The position numbers and the translations under genes are program-made. Shown one piece after another: positions 38,649-48,384 of a stretch of 64,000 bases of DNA. The notes under the pieces are model-generated. The model saw only the letters and a program-made list of their open reading frames with translations. It was not told the DNA's origin and searched no databases. How positions within the stretch are numbered: the stretch's first letter is position 1; each line of letters opens with the position of its first letter. The DNA comes from Fredinandcohnia onubensis (lineage in GTDB: Bacteria; Bacillota; Bacilli; Bacillales; Bacillaceae_L). Location: assembly GCF_002734215.1 (NCBI RefSeq), contig NZ_NSEB01000004.1, positions 441,954-505,953 of the forward strand, in the 5' to 3' direction.

Positions 38649-41600
38649 ATGTATAAGGGAGTACATAAAGCCCAAAAAGTACTAATTCTTTCTTTAGTAT
38701 TTCTTTTGATTTTTACATCGTTTCAATTTACATGGGGCTTAAACACACAGGCAGCTGATGCTAATGGTACATTTGATGCAAAAACAGGTACGTTGACGTT
38801 AAATAGTGAATTTGTAGCTGGAAAGTTAAAGGACCAAATTGACTCTGTACTACCCGGAGAAAACAATTATGCAGATATCAAGGTTTTAATTATAACAGCG
38901 GGTGTGATTGGGGTTGGGAAAGCAGCCGATGGCAATGATATAACTGAAATAATTAACGAGTTAACTAATCTTGAAGATTTACAATTAATAGGTAACTCAA
39001 CAACTCAAAGGACTTCAAACAGTAACTCTCAGGGGATAACACCTGCAAATTTGTTTAGTTCGGCAAATTCCAAATTGAATTCGGTTACATTGAAAAATGT
39101 AACAAAGATTGGAGCAAATACATTCAAGGGTGTCACAACCTTAACAAATTTAGTCATACCGAGTGTGACAAGTGTTGAAGATGTAAACGCTTTTGATGAC
39201 ATCTCAAATCTTGAATCTATTAAATTGGGGGGAACACCACCACTAACAGGACCTAGTTTGTTCCCTACGGATGCTACATTCTATGTACCGGCCACTAAGG
39301 TTGAAACTTATAAGAGTGACGCTTTATGGGGGAGTGTGGAGAATAGAATCCAGGCTGTAGTTAATTCGCCAGAAGAGGATGAGGTTACTCCTCCTAAAAA
39401 AGATGACGAAGAAAGCGTCCTGCCTGAAACTGAAGCCGATGTAGAAGGGGTAGCTGTCATCACATTTGATAAAGCAGATAGGCTTGTTGATTTATTAAGG
39501 GAAGCTGGCTTTGATAGCACAATTCCGGAACAAGCTGCAAAGTTAAAAAAGATTGTAATAAAAGCAGGAAAAGCAAAGAAAACTCTTGCAAATGCAGATT
39601 TTAATCATCAAGGCAAACTTCTAAGCAATTATATTAATCTAACATCATTTATAATTGAGAAGCCGGATGATCCTGTCCTTTTAACATGGAACGGGAATAA
39701 AATACCTAATAATGCCTTTAAAGGGCTTGAAAAATTGAGAGAAGTTAAAATAGGAATCGCTACTTCTAGCATTGGATCATCTGCGTTTGAAGGGTGTATT
39801 TCACTAGAAACAGCCGAGTTTTATGATACACGTATGATTAGCCCGAAGTCTTTCAAGGGGAATACAAGCCTTACATCACTTACATTTAATAAAACATATT
39901 TACCAGTAGGGTTTGAAGAGTTTCCGGGTGAGCCGACTGAATGGTTTGAAGATGTAGATACTAGTAAACTAACTATTTTCGTTCCTACAGTTGCAATAGA
40001 AATCTTTAAAGAAGACGAGGATTGGAGTACTATCTGTAGCGGGTGTGAAATTAAGACTAATGGTGATGATGCTGAGAAGGGGGCAGATGAAGGGCCTCCA
40101 GCCACTCTAGAAGTTGAAATTACTAATTTCACTACAAAAAAGCTAGAAGATGCAATTAAAAATTCACCTAATTTTAGCGGTAACTTTGAAGATATTCGAG
40201 TACTGACTATTAAAGCAGGTATTCTAGCACCTGCTGATATCAGCTTTATTGCTAGCAGTCTTAAAAAGCTCGAGGAGCTTTATATTATCGAAGAGGCAAA
40301 TTTTGAAAAAGGAGCCATTCCTAAAAATGCCTTTGAGGGTAATAGATACTTAAGAAAAATTAAAGCAGAGAATGTAGAGGAAATTGATGTAAAAGCATTT
40401 AATTTATTTGAAAGTCTTGAGGAAGTAGATTTTCCGGATGTGAAAATTATTAGATCACAAGCGTTTGCGCAAGTAAAGGGTTCTAGTGATAGCAAGCTTA
40501 AAATTGCGAGGTTTCCTAAAGTAGAGGTTATAGAACAGAGAGCCTTTTATTACTGTGTGAATTTAGAACATTTGTACCTAGGTTCACAACCACCGACACT
40601 TACGGTCCCTGAAGGTAAACAAGGCTTATGGTTTAACTTTGTAACCCGCATGACAATTCATGTACCTGACCGAGCTGCATTCGATGAATATGTCAAAATT
40701 GAAAATAGTGAAATGATTGATTGGAGTGCATTTGACTTCATCGCTGAAAATGGCGATGAGTTACCAGCAGTAGAGCGAGCAGACGCATATAATGACGCGA
40801 ACTATGACCATCTTCGTAAGGATCATACACTGCCTTATTATAACGGTGATTATAAAACAAGTCTGAATTTGTATACATTTAATATGAATTTAAACTCATG
40901 GATTCAGGGACGTACCTCACCGGAACCAATGGATACTTTTGAGGCAATTAAGTGGGCACATGAAAATGGGTTTGATGCAGTGGATATCACAGCTTATTAC
41001 ATTCCAGGTTATAGTAATACAGCCATGCCAACAGAAGAACAACAGAAGGAAATTCTTGCATTTGCTAAGAGAATTAAAGAATATAGCGATGACATAGGCA
41101 TTGCAATAAGCGGTACTGGAATTCAAAATAACTTTGCAGACCCGAATCAAAAAAGACGTGAGCTAGATATTGAGAGGACCAAGTTTTACATTCAAGTTGC
41201 GGCTGAAATGGGTGCACCAGTTATCCGTGTGTTTGCCGGACCACCTCCTGCTGATATTTTACGTTCAGGCTGGGAAGCTATAACAAAAGATCGAATAACA
41301 CCTGCCATACAAGAAATAGCAGACTTTGCACAAGAGAATTATCCGAGTGTTGAAATTGGAGTTCAGAATCATGGTGATATGCTAGCAACGGCCAACCAAG
41401 TGCTTCAGCTACTAGATTGGGTTGACCGAGACAACGTTGGTATTGTGAACGATACAGGATATTACCGAGATTTTATGAGTCTTGATGCGCGAGGCTATGA
41501 TTGGTATACGGATATTGCCCTACTTCTTCCTTATTCAAACAATTTTCAAGTGAAGAAAAAACCAGGAGGGGCAGAAACAACAGAGTTAATGGATTTAGAA

Positions 41601-42551
41601 AGAATTTTTAAAGATATGAGAAGCAGCTCCTATGGGCGAAATGGTGAATATGTCCCTGTTGAATTATTATGGAATCCCGGAGATGAAGGTTATCCTGGGG
41701 ATCTAGCTGAGCCGCCATATGAAGAAACATTAGCATTTCTTACTAAGATGAAAAATGCAATGGAAAGAACAAAACGAACAGATATTTATTCGGATTTAAG
41801 CGGGATTCATTTATCAACAGGTGGGTTAAATGAAGAGTTTTATTCGGGAAAGACGAACTATACACAAACTGTTGATAATAATGTTTCAAATGTAACGGTT
41901 ACAGCGAAAAAGGCAGAATCACAGGCAGTAATACGAGTTAATGGTGAAATTGTAGAAAGCGGAAAACCTAGTGGACCAATTGCTCTTAACGTTGGAATCA
42001 ATACGATAACAATCGTTGTTTCAGGGGCGGATGCTGTGGAAAAAACGTATACAATTGAAATTACTCGAGAAGCACAAGCTAAAACGCCTTCACTAGATTT
42101 AACACCATTAGAGACACTCATTGCAATGGCCAAAGCAATTACAAATAGTGATTCAGTTTATTCAGAAAGTTCATTTGCCGAGTTACAAATTGCGATTGAA
42201 GAAGCTGTATCTGCATTAACTATTATAAAAACAGAACAGGATTTAATGGAGGCAGTAAAAGCATTGCAAGACGCGATTGATGGACTAGAAAAGGTTTCAC
42301 CTGGATTAGGTGATAATGACGGTGGGAAAGGTCCTGGTAACGACGGAGATGATAATCAAGATGGAAAAGGACCTGGTAGTAATGATAAGCAAAATCAAGG
42401 TAAAAGCAGCAATGAACAAATAGATAAAAGTGGTTCAAAACTTCCGGTTACGGCAACATCAATGTTTACAATGTTATTGATGGGTATAGCGTTGCTTCTT
42501 GCTGGTGCTGGATCAATGTTTGTTGTAAAAAGAAGAAGAATTAAGGGCTAG
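38649..42551 (+). CDS. Wall-anchored protein: BspA-like LRRs plus sugar-isomerase-like TIM barrel
   Basis: A 1300-aa secreted protein. Signal peptide 1-36. BspA-type leucine-rich repeats (LRR_5) occupy about 85-700 in three blocks separated by acidic linkers (for example ANTFKGVTTLTNLVIPS; NNAFKGLEKLREVKI; KNAFEGNRYLRKIKAENV). A xylose-isomerase/AP-endonuclease-2-like TIM barrel follows at about 738-1045 (WAHENGFDAVDITAYY; VRVFAGPPP-like VIRVFAGPPP; EIGVQNHGDM; GIVNDTGYYRDF). Then a cadherin-like beta-sandwich (about 1048-1143), a FIVAR-like helical repeat (1150-1216), a Gly/Asp-rich stalk and LPVTA (1265-1269) with membrane helix and KRRR tail. TIM barrels of this family are normally cytoplasmic, so a wall-anchored one is unusual. 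First gene under the LacI-type operators. Confidence 0.8.
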   Translation: MYKGVHKAQKVLILSLVFLLIFTSFQFTWGLNTQAADANGTFDAKTGTLTLNSEFVAGKLKDQIDSVLPGENNYADIKVLIITAGVIGVGKAADGNDITEIINELTNLEDLQLIGNSTTQRTSNSNSQGITPANLFSSANSKLNSVTLKNVTKIGANTFKGVTTLTNLVIPSVTSVEDVNAFDDISNLESIKLGGTPPLTGPSLFPTDATFYVPATKVETYKSDALWGSVENRIQAVVNSPEEDEVTPPKKDDEESVLPETEADVEGVAVITFDKADRLVDLLREAGFDSTIPEQAAKLKKIVIKAGKAKKTLANADFNHQGKLLSNYINLTSFIIEKPDDPVLLTWNGNKIPNNAFKGLEKLREVKIGIATSSIGSSAFEGCISLETAEFYDTRMISPKSFKGNTSLTSLTFNKTYLPVGFEEFPGEPTEWFEDVDTSKLTIFVPTVAIEIFKEDEDWSTICSGCEIKTNGDDAEKGADEGPPATLEVEITNFTTKKLEDAIKNSPNFSGNFEDIRVLTIKAGILAPADISFIASSLKKLEELYIIEEANFEKGAIPKNAFEGNRYLRKIKAENVEEIDVKAFNLFESLEEVDFPDVKIIRSQAFAQVKGSSDSKLKIARFPKVEVIEQRAFYYCVNLEHLYLGSQPPTLTVPEGKQGLWFNFVTRMTIHVPDRAAFDEYVKIENSEMIDWSAFDFIAENGDELPAVERADAYNDANYDHLRKDHTLPYYNGDYKTSLNLYTFNMNLNSWIQGRTSPEPMDTFEAIKWAHENGFDAVDITAYYIPGYSNTAMPTEEQQKEILAFAKRIKEYSDDIGIAISGTGIQNNFADPNQKRRELDIERTKFYIQVAAEMGAPVIRVFAGPPPADILRSGWEAITKDRITPAIQEIADFAQENYPSVEIGVQNHGDMLATANQVLQLLDWVDRDNVGIVNDTGYYRDFMSLDARGYDWYTDIALLLPYSNNFQVKKKPGGAETTELMDLERIFKDMRSSSYGRNGEYVPVELLWNPGDEGYPGDLAEPPYEETLAFLTKMKNAMERTKRTDIYSDLSGIHLSTGGLNEEFYSGKTNYTQTVDNNVSNVTVTAKKAESQAVIRVNGEIVESGKPSGPIALNVGINTITIVVSGADAVEKTYTIEITREAQAKTPSLDLTPLETLIAMAKAITNSDSVYSESSFAELQIAIEEAVSALTIIKTEQDLMEAVKALQDAIDGLEKVSPGLGDNDGGKGPGNDGDDNQDGKGPGSNDKQNQGKSSNEQIDKSGSKLPVTATSMFTMLLMGIALLLAGAGSMFVVKRRRIKG

Positions 42552-42567
42552 ATAAATTTTAAAATCA

Positions 42568-42616
42568 GGGTTATCCACGAGGAGAAAAAAGAAACTCGGA
42601 GGATAACCCACTTTTT
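42568..42616 (+). terminator. Hairpin between the two surface-protein genes
   Basis: GGGTTATCC (42568-42576) pairs with GGATAACCC (42601-42609), with an inner CGAG/CTCG pair, followed by ACTTTTT. Probably a partial terminator lowering expression of the second gene, which has no promoter of its own that I can see. Confidence 0.7.
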
Positions 42617-42639
42617 ATAAATTATCAAGGAGTGGAAGC

Positions 42640-45600
42640 ATGAATATTCGAGCGCGTAAAGGATTTAGCCTTATAATAGTTATTCTCTTAATAGTGACAT
42701 CATTGGAACTTACCTTAGGTACAAAGATTAATGCAGCTGAAGAAGATGTAACAATTTTACTAAAGTCGGACCATCCGAATATTGTAAAAGTTGATGAAGT
42801 TTCAAACTCTATCATTGTAATTAAAAATACAAATTTTGAAAAGCTAAATCAACAAATTTCCAATGGTATTGATAGCACCTTAAGGGTATTAGACATAAAT
42901 GGTACTCCTAAAAAAGAAACAGATGAGCTTTTAACGGGTGACAAGTTTGTGCTCATAAAGGGGAGTTCAAAGAAAGAGTATACAATTCAAGTAAATTATT
43001 TTACATTGAAGAACTTAGCATTGAATCCTGATGAACAAAACATCAAAGTAAGCTCAATAAGAGGAAATACTAAGCCTTTAAACGCTTTTAACGGTGAATC
43101 CACTGGTAACGCTGGCAGTGGATACCAAGTGGACCAGTCTCAAAGCAAGCCAGCTAGTATTAGTGCTGGCAAAGAAACATTTTGGCTTGCCGTTGACTTA
43201 GGTGAAATTCAAACCATTGACCAGTTTAGCGTTGCATGGGGGACAACAGTTAGTAATTTAACAACGAGACTAAAAGATTCGAAATACCGTGTTGAATACA
43301 CAAATGATCCTGAAAAATGGGCTGCTGTCTCAAACGCTACCGTTTCCGGAGCAGATGGTATTTTAAACTACAGTAAACCGGCTGGTTGGGACCTTGCATA
43401 TGAGCAATATGTGAGAGAATTACCGAATGCAAATGGTAATAAGGTATTTATGAGCAATCTTGAGACACCAATTTCAGCTAGATACGTGATGTTAACAGGA
43501 GAGCTTGCAAGCAGTTGGATTGAAATATATAACTTCTTTGTGTTTCAAAAAGAGTCTGGTGAGGGAGAATCAAATCAACCTGTCTACCCTACAGAAGAGT
43601 TAGCCAAAATTGTTCCAGATTATGAAGGAATGAGTTTGACAGTAGGTAGACCAGCCATTGTAAGAAAAGATACTGCGGTTCCTAAAATTCATATAAGTGC
43701 TAGAGAAGATATAAACGTATCAGGAGAATTAAAGGACCCAAATGGGCGAACTATTTATACAATTGCAAAACAAACCGTTGAAAGAGGTTCGACATTTGTT
43801 GTTGCACCTGATTTAGGAGCATCTATCCTTGGAACATATGTTTTTGAATGGGAAATTGAAGGAAGAAAAAAGGTTTATGATAAAGTCTATTTCACTGCTG
43901 TAGACGAAGACGTATCTAAATACAACTATACCAATCCCTACCCAGCACTATATTTACATGTAGATAGACTTGTCTACGTTCCTGATTATCGAGGCAACAC
44001 TGTTATGGATTATTCCAATGTAGGATATCAAGGTGGTGGTATCGAAATTCCGAATGTTCCTGTAAAAGTTATCCTTGAGCCTTCCGAAGACTATACATCG
44101 GACGATACCGAGCGTATTCAAAACGCAGTTAACATGATAGGACGTATTGCGCCGGATTCCAATGGTTTTAGAGGTGCATTACTATTAAAAGCGGGTACTT
44201 ACAGGGTAAGTAGTTCAATTAGAATTTCTGAAAGTGGAATCGTAATAAAGGGAGAAGGCGATGACCACGAAAATATAGAAGAGCATCCGATACCATTAAG
44301 TCCAACGAATTGGAAGAATTATAGACAATCCGAGGAAGCTAAACCAAACGTTACGAAGGTTGTTGCAACTTGGATGGCTAGTTCTTATGATAAAAATACA
44401 GCTATCTTTAATTTTTCTGGTTCAACAGATTCAAAAAGCGGTAGTCCTATCGATATTGTTGATCAATACGTTCCAGCTGGCGGATATACAATAAAACTAG
44501 CATCAGTGTCTGGTCTTAGCGCAGGGGATACGGTCAATATTCGTAGAGCAATTAATGCAGCCTGGGCCCAAGACCTTAAAATGGATGTTATTACTGATGC
44601 GCCAGGGGTACCCTCAGCTAATCAGTGGGCGGAAAATGGAGTTGTCGATAGTGCATATGTTAATAATGATGAAGAGCGTACAATCAAGTCTATCAATCAT
44701 GATACCAATGAAATAATTCTTCTAGAGCCATTAGCAGATGCACTTGATATGAAATATGGTGTTTCGACAGTGACAAAGTATGAACCAACTGGCAGAATAA
44801 ATAATGTAGGTATTGAGAACATTCAGGTGATATCGAGGTTTAATGAATCAACTACAGCAATTAATTCTGCATTTGGTGTAGATTATAAATCATTTGATGA
44901 TGAACTTCATGCACAACTTGCGGTTCGTTTTGGTAATGCACAAAATGCGTGGGCAAGGAGGATAACCACCTATCACATTGATGTTGCCGTGTCCATTTCA
45001 ACTGGTGTTAGCAAGCTTACTATTCAAGATGTGAACTGTCTCGAACCTGTAGGTGGCACGGGAGGAGAGCGACGGTATAGTTTTTCAAATGCTGGAGGGA
45101 CATTAGTGTTAAGTCAACGGAACTATACCAGATATACTCGCCACGGGTTTATTGTAATGGGAAATATTATTGGTCCTAACGTATTTTACAATAATAAAGC
45201 CGAGTACGAATTTGATGCAAATGAGCCCCATTTGAGATGGTCTACTGGTGGGTTATATGATAATTTTGACGGTCGAGTTTATGTACAGAATAGGTGGAAC
45301 AATGGAACGGCTCATGGTTGGTCAGGTGCAAATTATACACTTTATAATAATACTGGTCCTTATATCATCAGTCAGAATCCGCTTGCAGCCAATTATCTAT
45401 TCGGGCAAAAAGGTGAAAGACTCCCTTTCGTAATGGATGCTGTGGACCCAGGAAATGTTCCTAATTTCCATCCTTATGAGTTCAGCAATGGGAGTAAAAT
45501 GAAACCAGAAAGTTTATACATTCAGCAGCTGAAGGATAGGTTGGGACAAGAGGCAGTAAATAATATTAATAAAAGTGATATTCCTGCTTATATTGATGAA

Positions 45601-47064
45601 TCCCTTGACTTAACAACAATATTTGCATCGCTGGAAGGAATTTTAGTAGACGGTGTACCATTAGAGAATTTCAACAAGGATGTTCTTTCCTATACTGTAC
45701 CTGTCGCTTTAGACTATACAGTCCTTCCGGAAATTACATATACGGCGGATGCTAATACAAATGTGGTAGTTTCAAATGATGGAAATAAAGCGATTAAGCT
45801 TACTGTAAGTATGCCAGGAAAGCTGGATACTGTATATATAGTGAATTTCGGGATTATTGACAAGAATGTTCCAATTAGCTCAAGTGCAGGGCAATCATCA
45901 ATTTTTCATTTAATTGACGACGATCCAAAGACATCATGGTCCGCATCAGGTACCCCATGGGTTCAATTTTACCTAGGTGATAAGCCTGCTTCAATTAATA
46001 GTGTATCACTAGGTTATTCTAGGGACACGCAAATCAGACGGTCGTATTATTTTGATTTTGAAATATCAAACGATGGCTATAATTGGACCAAAGTGATGGA
46101 TGATAGCTGGAGAAAAGATAATTTAGATAACGGGCATATAATGGGTATGGAAGTTTTACCCGGTGCAGGTGGAGATTCTATAACTGATTATGAGACATTT
46201 ATTTTCCCTGAGGGAATTTCTGCCCGGCTGTTTCGTGTATCGATGTTTGGTGCAAGATCTGGAACAGGAACAGGCACATCCAACGTTAATAAATATTGGG
46301 CAATTGATGTTAATGCTACCGTAAATGAAGAGCACCTCAAAGTGTCAGGAGTTGAAATAGCGGATAAGGAGTTAAGTCTCAAAAAAGGTGAAAAGAAACA
46401 ACTTACGGCATCAGTCTTACCTGTGAATGCTCATAATAAAGCTGTTACATGGAGCTCCTCCAATGCAGAAGTTGCTACTGTCGATGATACTGGCCTTGTT
46501 ACCGCAATTGCAGAGGGAAGCGCAACAATCACAATAAAAACTGTTGAGGGTGGATTTTTAGACACTAGTATTGTGACAGTCAATGAAAATACTTTTCCAT
46601 CAATTGATTTAAGTCAATTAAAGAATCTCATTGCTAAGGCAAAAGCAATTTTAAATGATCAATCAGTTTATACTGAAAATACTTTTGCTGCATTACAAGC
46701 TGCAATTAAGGAAGCTGAATCAGAACTAGAAAAGATTAATACAGAGTTAGAATTAACTCAAGCACTGGAAACATTGAAAGCAGCGTTAGATGGATTAGTT
46801 AAGGCTGCACCTAGCCAGGGTAGAAACATCCCTGAGCAAAGTGGAGATACGAATCAGGCTGATGATAAGCACCATATCCAGGACGACAAGAAAGAACAAG
46901 GTAGTGAATCCCAAAATCAAGGTTATAATGTCCAAACAAATAATGAAGGTACAAAGCTACCTAATACAGCATCATCTATGTATACTCTTTTAGTAACAGG
47001 TATATCAATGCTTTTAGCTGTTACTATACTTATAATTGTTTGGAAAAGAAGATTAAGAAGTTAA
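42640..47064 (+). CDS. Wall-anchored beta-helix (pectate-lyase-like) protein with discoidin and Big2 domains
   Basis: A 1474-aa secreted protein. Signal peptide about 1-31. Discoidin (F5/8C)-type domain at about 120-306 (FWLAVDLGEIQTIDQFSVAWG). Right-handed parallel beta-helix of the pectate-lyase superfamily at about 484-926, opening with the typical SDDTERIQNAVNMIG and ALLLKAGTYRVSSSIRI. Cadherin-like sandwich about 997-1073, second discoidin domain about 1077-1230, Big2 domain about 1236-1315 (VTWSSSNAEVATVDDTGLVT), FIVAR-like repeat about 1320-1390, then LPNTA (1440-1444), a membrane helix and KRRLRS. The binding domains plus beta-helix suggest attachment to and cleavage of a polysaccharide; the substrate and catalytic residues cannot be named. 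Confidence 0.8.
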   Translation: MNIRARKGFSLIIVILLIVTSLELTLGTKINAAEEDVTILLKSDHPNIVKVDEVSNSIIVIKNTNFEKLNQQISNGIDSTLRVLDINGTPKKETDELLTGDKFVLIKGSSKKEYTIQVNYFTLKNLALNPDEQNIKVSSIRGNTKPLNAFNGESTGNAGSGYQVDQSQSKPASISAGKETFWLAVDLGEIQTIDQFSVAWGTTVSNLTTRLKDSKYRVEYTNDPEKWAAVSNATVSGADGILNYSKPAGWDLAYEQYVRELPNANGNKVFMSNLETPISARYVMLTGELASSWIEIYNFFVFQKESGEGESNQPVYPTEELAKIVPDYEGMSLTVGRPAIVRKDTAVPKIHISAREDINVSGELKDPNGRTIYTIAKQTVERGSTFVVAPDLGASILGTYVFEWEIEGRKKVYDKVYFTAVDEDVSKYNYTNPYPALYLHVDRLVYVPDYRGNTVMDYSNVGYQGGGIEIPNVPVKVILEPSEDYTSDDTERIQNAVNMIGRIAPDSNGFRGALLLKAGTYRVSSSIRISESGIVIKGEGDDHENIEEHPIPLSPTNWKNYRQSEEAKPNVTKVVATWMASSYDKNTAIFNFSGSTDSKSGSPIDIVDQYVPAGGYTIKLASVSGLSAGDTVNIRRAINAAWAQDLKMDVITDAPGVPSANQWAENGVVDSAYVNNDEERTIKSINHDTNEIILLEPLADALDMKYGVSTVTKYEPTGRINNVGIENIQVISRFNESTTAINSAFGVDYKSFDDELHAQLAVRFGNAQNAWARRITTYHIDVAVSISTGVSKLTIQDVNCLEPVGGTGGERRYSFSNAGGTLVLSQRNYTRYTRHGFIVMGNIIGPNVFYNNKAEYEFDANEPHLRWSTGGLYDNFDGRVYVQNRWNNGTAHGWSGANYTLYNNTGPYIISQNPLAANYLFGQKGERLPFVMDAVDPGNVPNFHPYEFSNGSKMKPESLYIQQLKDRLGQEAVNNINKSDIPAYIDESLDLTTIFASLEGILVDGVPLENFNKDVLSYTVPVALDYTVLPEITYTADANTNVVVSNDGNKAIKLTVSMPGKLDTVYIVNFGIIDKNVPISSSAGQSSIFHLIDDDPKTSWSASGTPWVQFYLGDKPASINSVSLGYSRDTQIRRSYYFDFEISNDGYNWTKVMDDSWRKDNLDNGHIMGMEVLPGAGGDSITDYETFIFPEGISARLFRVSMFGARSGTGTGTSNVNKYWAIDVNATVNEEHLKVSGVEIADKELSLKKGEKKQLTASVLPVNAHNKAVTWSSSNAEVATVDDTGLVTAIAEGSATITIKTVEGGFLDTSIVTVNENTFPSIDLSQLKNLIAKAKAILNDQSVYTENTFAALQAAIKEAESELEKINTELELTQALETLKAALDGLVKAAPSQGRNIPEQSGDTNQADDKHHIQDDKKEQGSESQNQGYNVQTNNEGTKLPNTASSMYTLLVTGISMLLAVTILIIVWKRRLRS

Positions 47065-47206
47065 AATTTTCACTGGTAGGGTGTGAGCAAAATCATATTT
47101 TCCACTTGTTTAAAGAACAGTGGGACTAATAATCAAGTATTATATTAAGGTTTAGTACTAACTAAACTTTAAATTAACAAAATAAAATTTATTTTCAGAA
47201 ATATAC

Positions 47207-47235
47207 TTGACACTAATTGAGGCTGCTATTAAAAT
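47207..47235 (+). promoter_or_regulatory. Promoter of the lacI-type/tct/gfo operon
   Basis: TTGACA (47207-47212), 17-bp spacer, TAAAAT (47230-47235), a near-consensus sigma-A promoter 10 bp before the first of three operators. Confidence 0.85.
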
Positions 47236-47244
47236 ATGAATCAA

Positions 47245-47318
47245 GTAAACGTTTACCTACTTCTAAATTCTATAAGTAAACGTTTACTAAATTTTAATAT
47301 CAACAAGTAAACGTTTAC
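47245..47318 (+). promoter_or_regulatory. Three phased LacI-type operators
   Basis: GTAAACGTTTAC at 47245-47256, 47276-47287 and 47307-47318, with centres exactly 31 bp apart (three helical turns). The third is extended to a 22-bp perfect palindrome (47302-47323). They lie between promoter and regulator gene, predicting autorepression. cre-like at the core, but the invariant 12-mer shared with the 38.4-38.5 kb sites points to the local regulator. Confidence 0.85.
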
Positions 47319-47338
47319 TTGTTAGGAGGTGTTCAATC

Positions 47339-48373
47339 CTGAAGAAACAAGCGAAAAAGAAATATACAACACTCCGAGACGTTGCCAAGTTAGCTGAGAC
47401 ATCTATAGCAACTGTATCATATATTCTCAATGATTCAGAAGGGCGCTACGTCAGTGCAGAATTAAGAGAAAGGGTTCTTCAGGCTGCTAAGGAGTTAAAT
47501 TATGTGAAAAGTGCTGTTGCAAGTAGTTTAAAGGGGAAAGAGCGAGGAATTCTTTCAGTATTGGTTCCTCAGTTTGATAATCCGTTTTTCACAAGGATTA
47601 TTGTTGCTATTGAAGAAGTAGCGCATCGCCATGGCTATTTTATTTCGATTAGCACCACAGTGGATGATATAGAGAGAGAAAGAGAAATTATCAAAAAAAT
47701 GATTGAACAGCGCGTAGACGGCATAATAATCAGTCCGACCATTCAGGGAACCGAAAATACAGACCATCTTCGGAACTTGGGCATTCCTTACGTTATTCTT
47801 GACAGACCATTGATTGGTCTTAACAAATATGATTTCGTCGGACCAGACAATCTCAGCAGTGGTTATTTAGCAACAAAACACTTAATTGATAATGGGCATA
47901 ACAGAGTTGGGTTTATGGGTTGGGATACCTCTATTAACGTTCAAGACAGGAAAGATGGATATACAAAAGCGATGGAAGATTCAGGCTTATCTGTTGAACG
48001 GCAATGGATTCAACTTGGATCTCTTGAAAGAGATACGGGTTATCGCTTAATGCAGAACTACTATGAATCAGGTATCACAGGAGTGGTATTTGGTCACCAC
48101 ATCCTAGCGGAAGGTGCAATTCAATATTTAAGAGAAAGAAATGTTAGTATTCCAGAACAGATTTCTGTTGTTCTAATCGGAACACCTACATGGGCGCAGT
48201 TAAGCGTTCCGAAAATTACTTGTATAAATCAAGGTGAACAACAAATTGGTGAAATGGCTGCAGAGGTTTTACTAAGAAACATATCGGGAGATTCTGTAAG
48301 TCAGAATTGGCATCAAGAAAAAGTTTCGTGTGAATTATTGCCTGGTGATTCGGTAAAAAAACTAAACAATTAG
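47339..48373 (+). CDS. LacI-family transcriptional regulator, apparent CTG start
   Basis: A 344-aa repressor. The N-terminal HTH is TLRDVAKLAETSIATVSYIL (about 12-31), followed by the hinge (LNYVKSAVASSLKG) and a periplasmic-binding-protein-like effector domain (about 60-340; SVLVPQFDNPFFTRII; VDGIIISPT). There is no ATG, GTG or TTG in frame before codon 56 that would keep the HTH. CTG 47339 lies 7 bases after AGGAGGTG and gives the normal family N-terminus (M)KKQAKKKYTTLRD. A start at GTG 47504 would delete the DNA-binding domain. It probably binds the five GTAAACGTTTAC sites. First gene before tctCBA. Confidence 0.85.
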   Translation: MKKQAKKKYTTLRDVAKLAETSIATVSYILNDSEGRYVSAELRERVLQAAKELNYVKSAVASSLKGKERGILSVLVPQFDNPFFTRIIVAIEEVAHRHGYFISISTTVDDIEREREIIKKMIEQRVDGIIISPTIQGTENTDHLRNLGIPYVILDRPLIGLNKYDFVGPDNLSSGYLATKHLIDNGHNRVGFMGWDTSINVQDRKDGYTKAMEDSGLSVERQWIQLGSLERDTGYRLMQNYYESGITGVVFGHHILAEGAIQYLRERNVSIPEQISVVLIGTPTWAQLSVPKITCINQGEQQIGEMAAEVLLRNISGDSVSQNWHQEKVSCELLPGDSVKKLNN

Positions 48374-48384
48374 GGGGAAAAAGT

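Noticed and set aside
47504-48373. LacI-type gene starting at GTG 47504
   Set aside because: This start lacks a ribosome site and removes the whole helix-turn-helix that is encoded in frame upstream.
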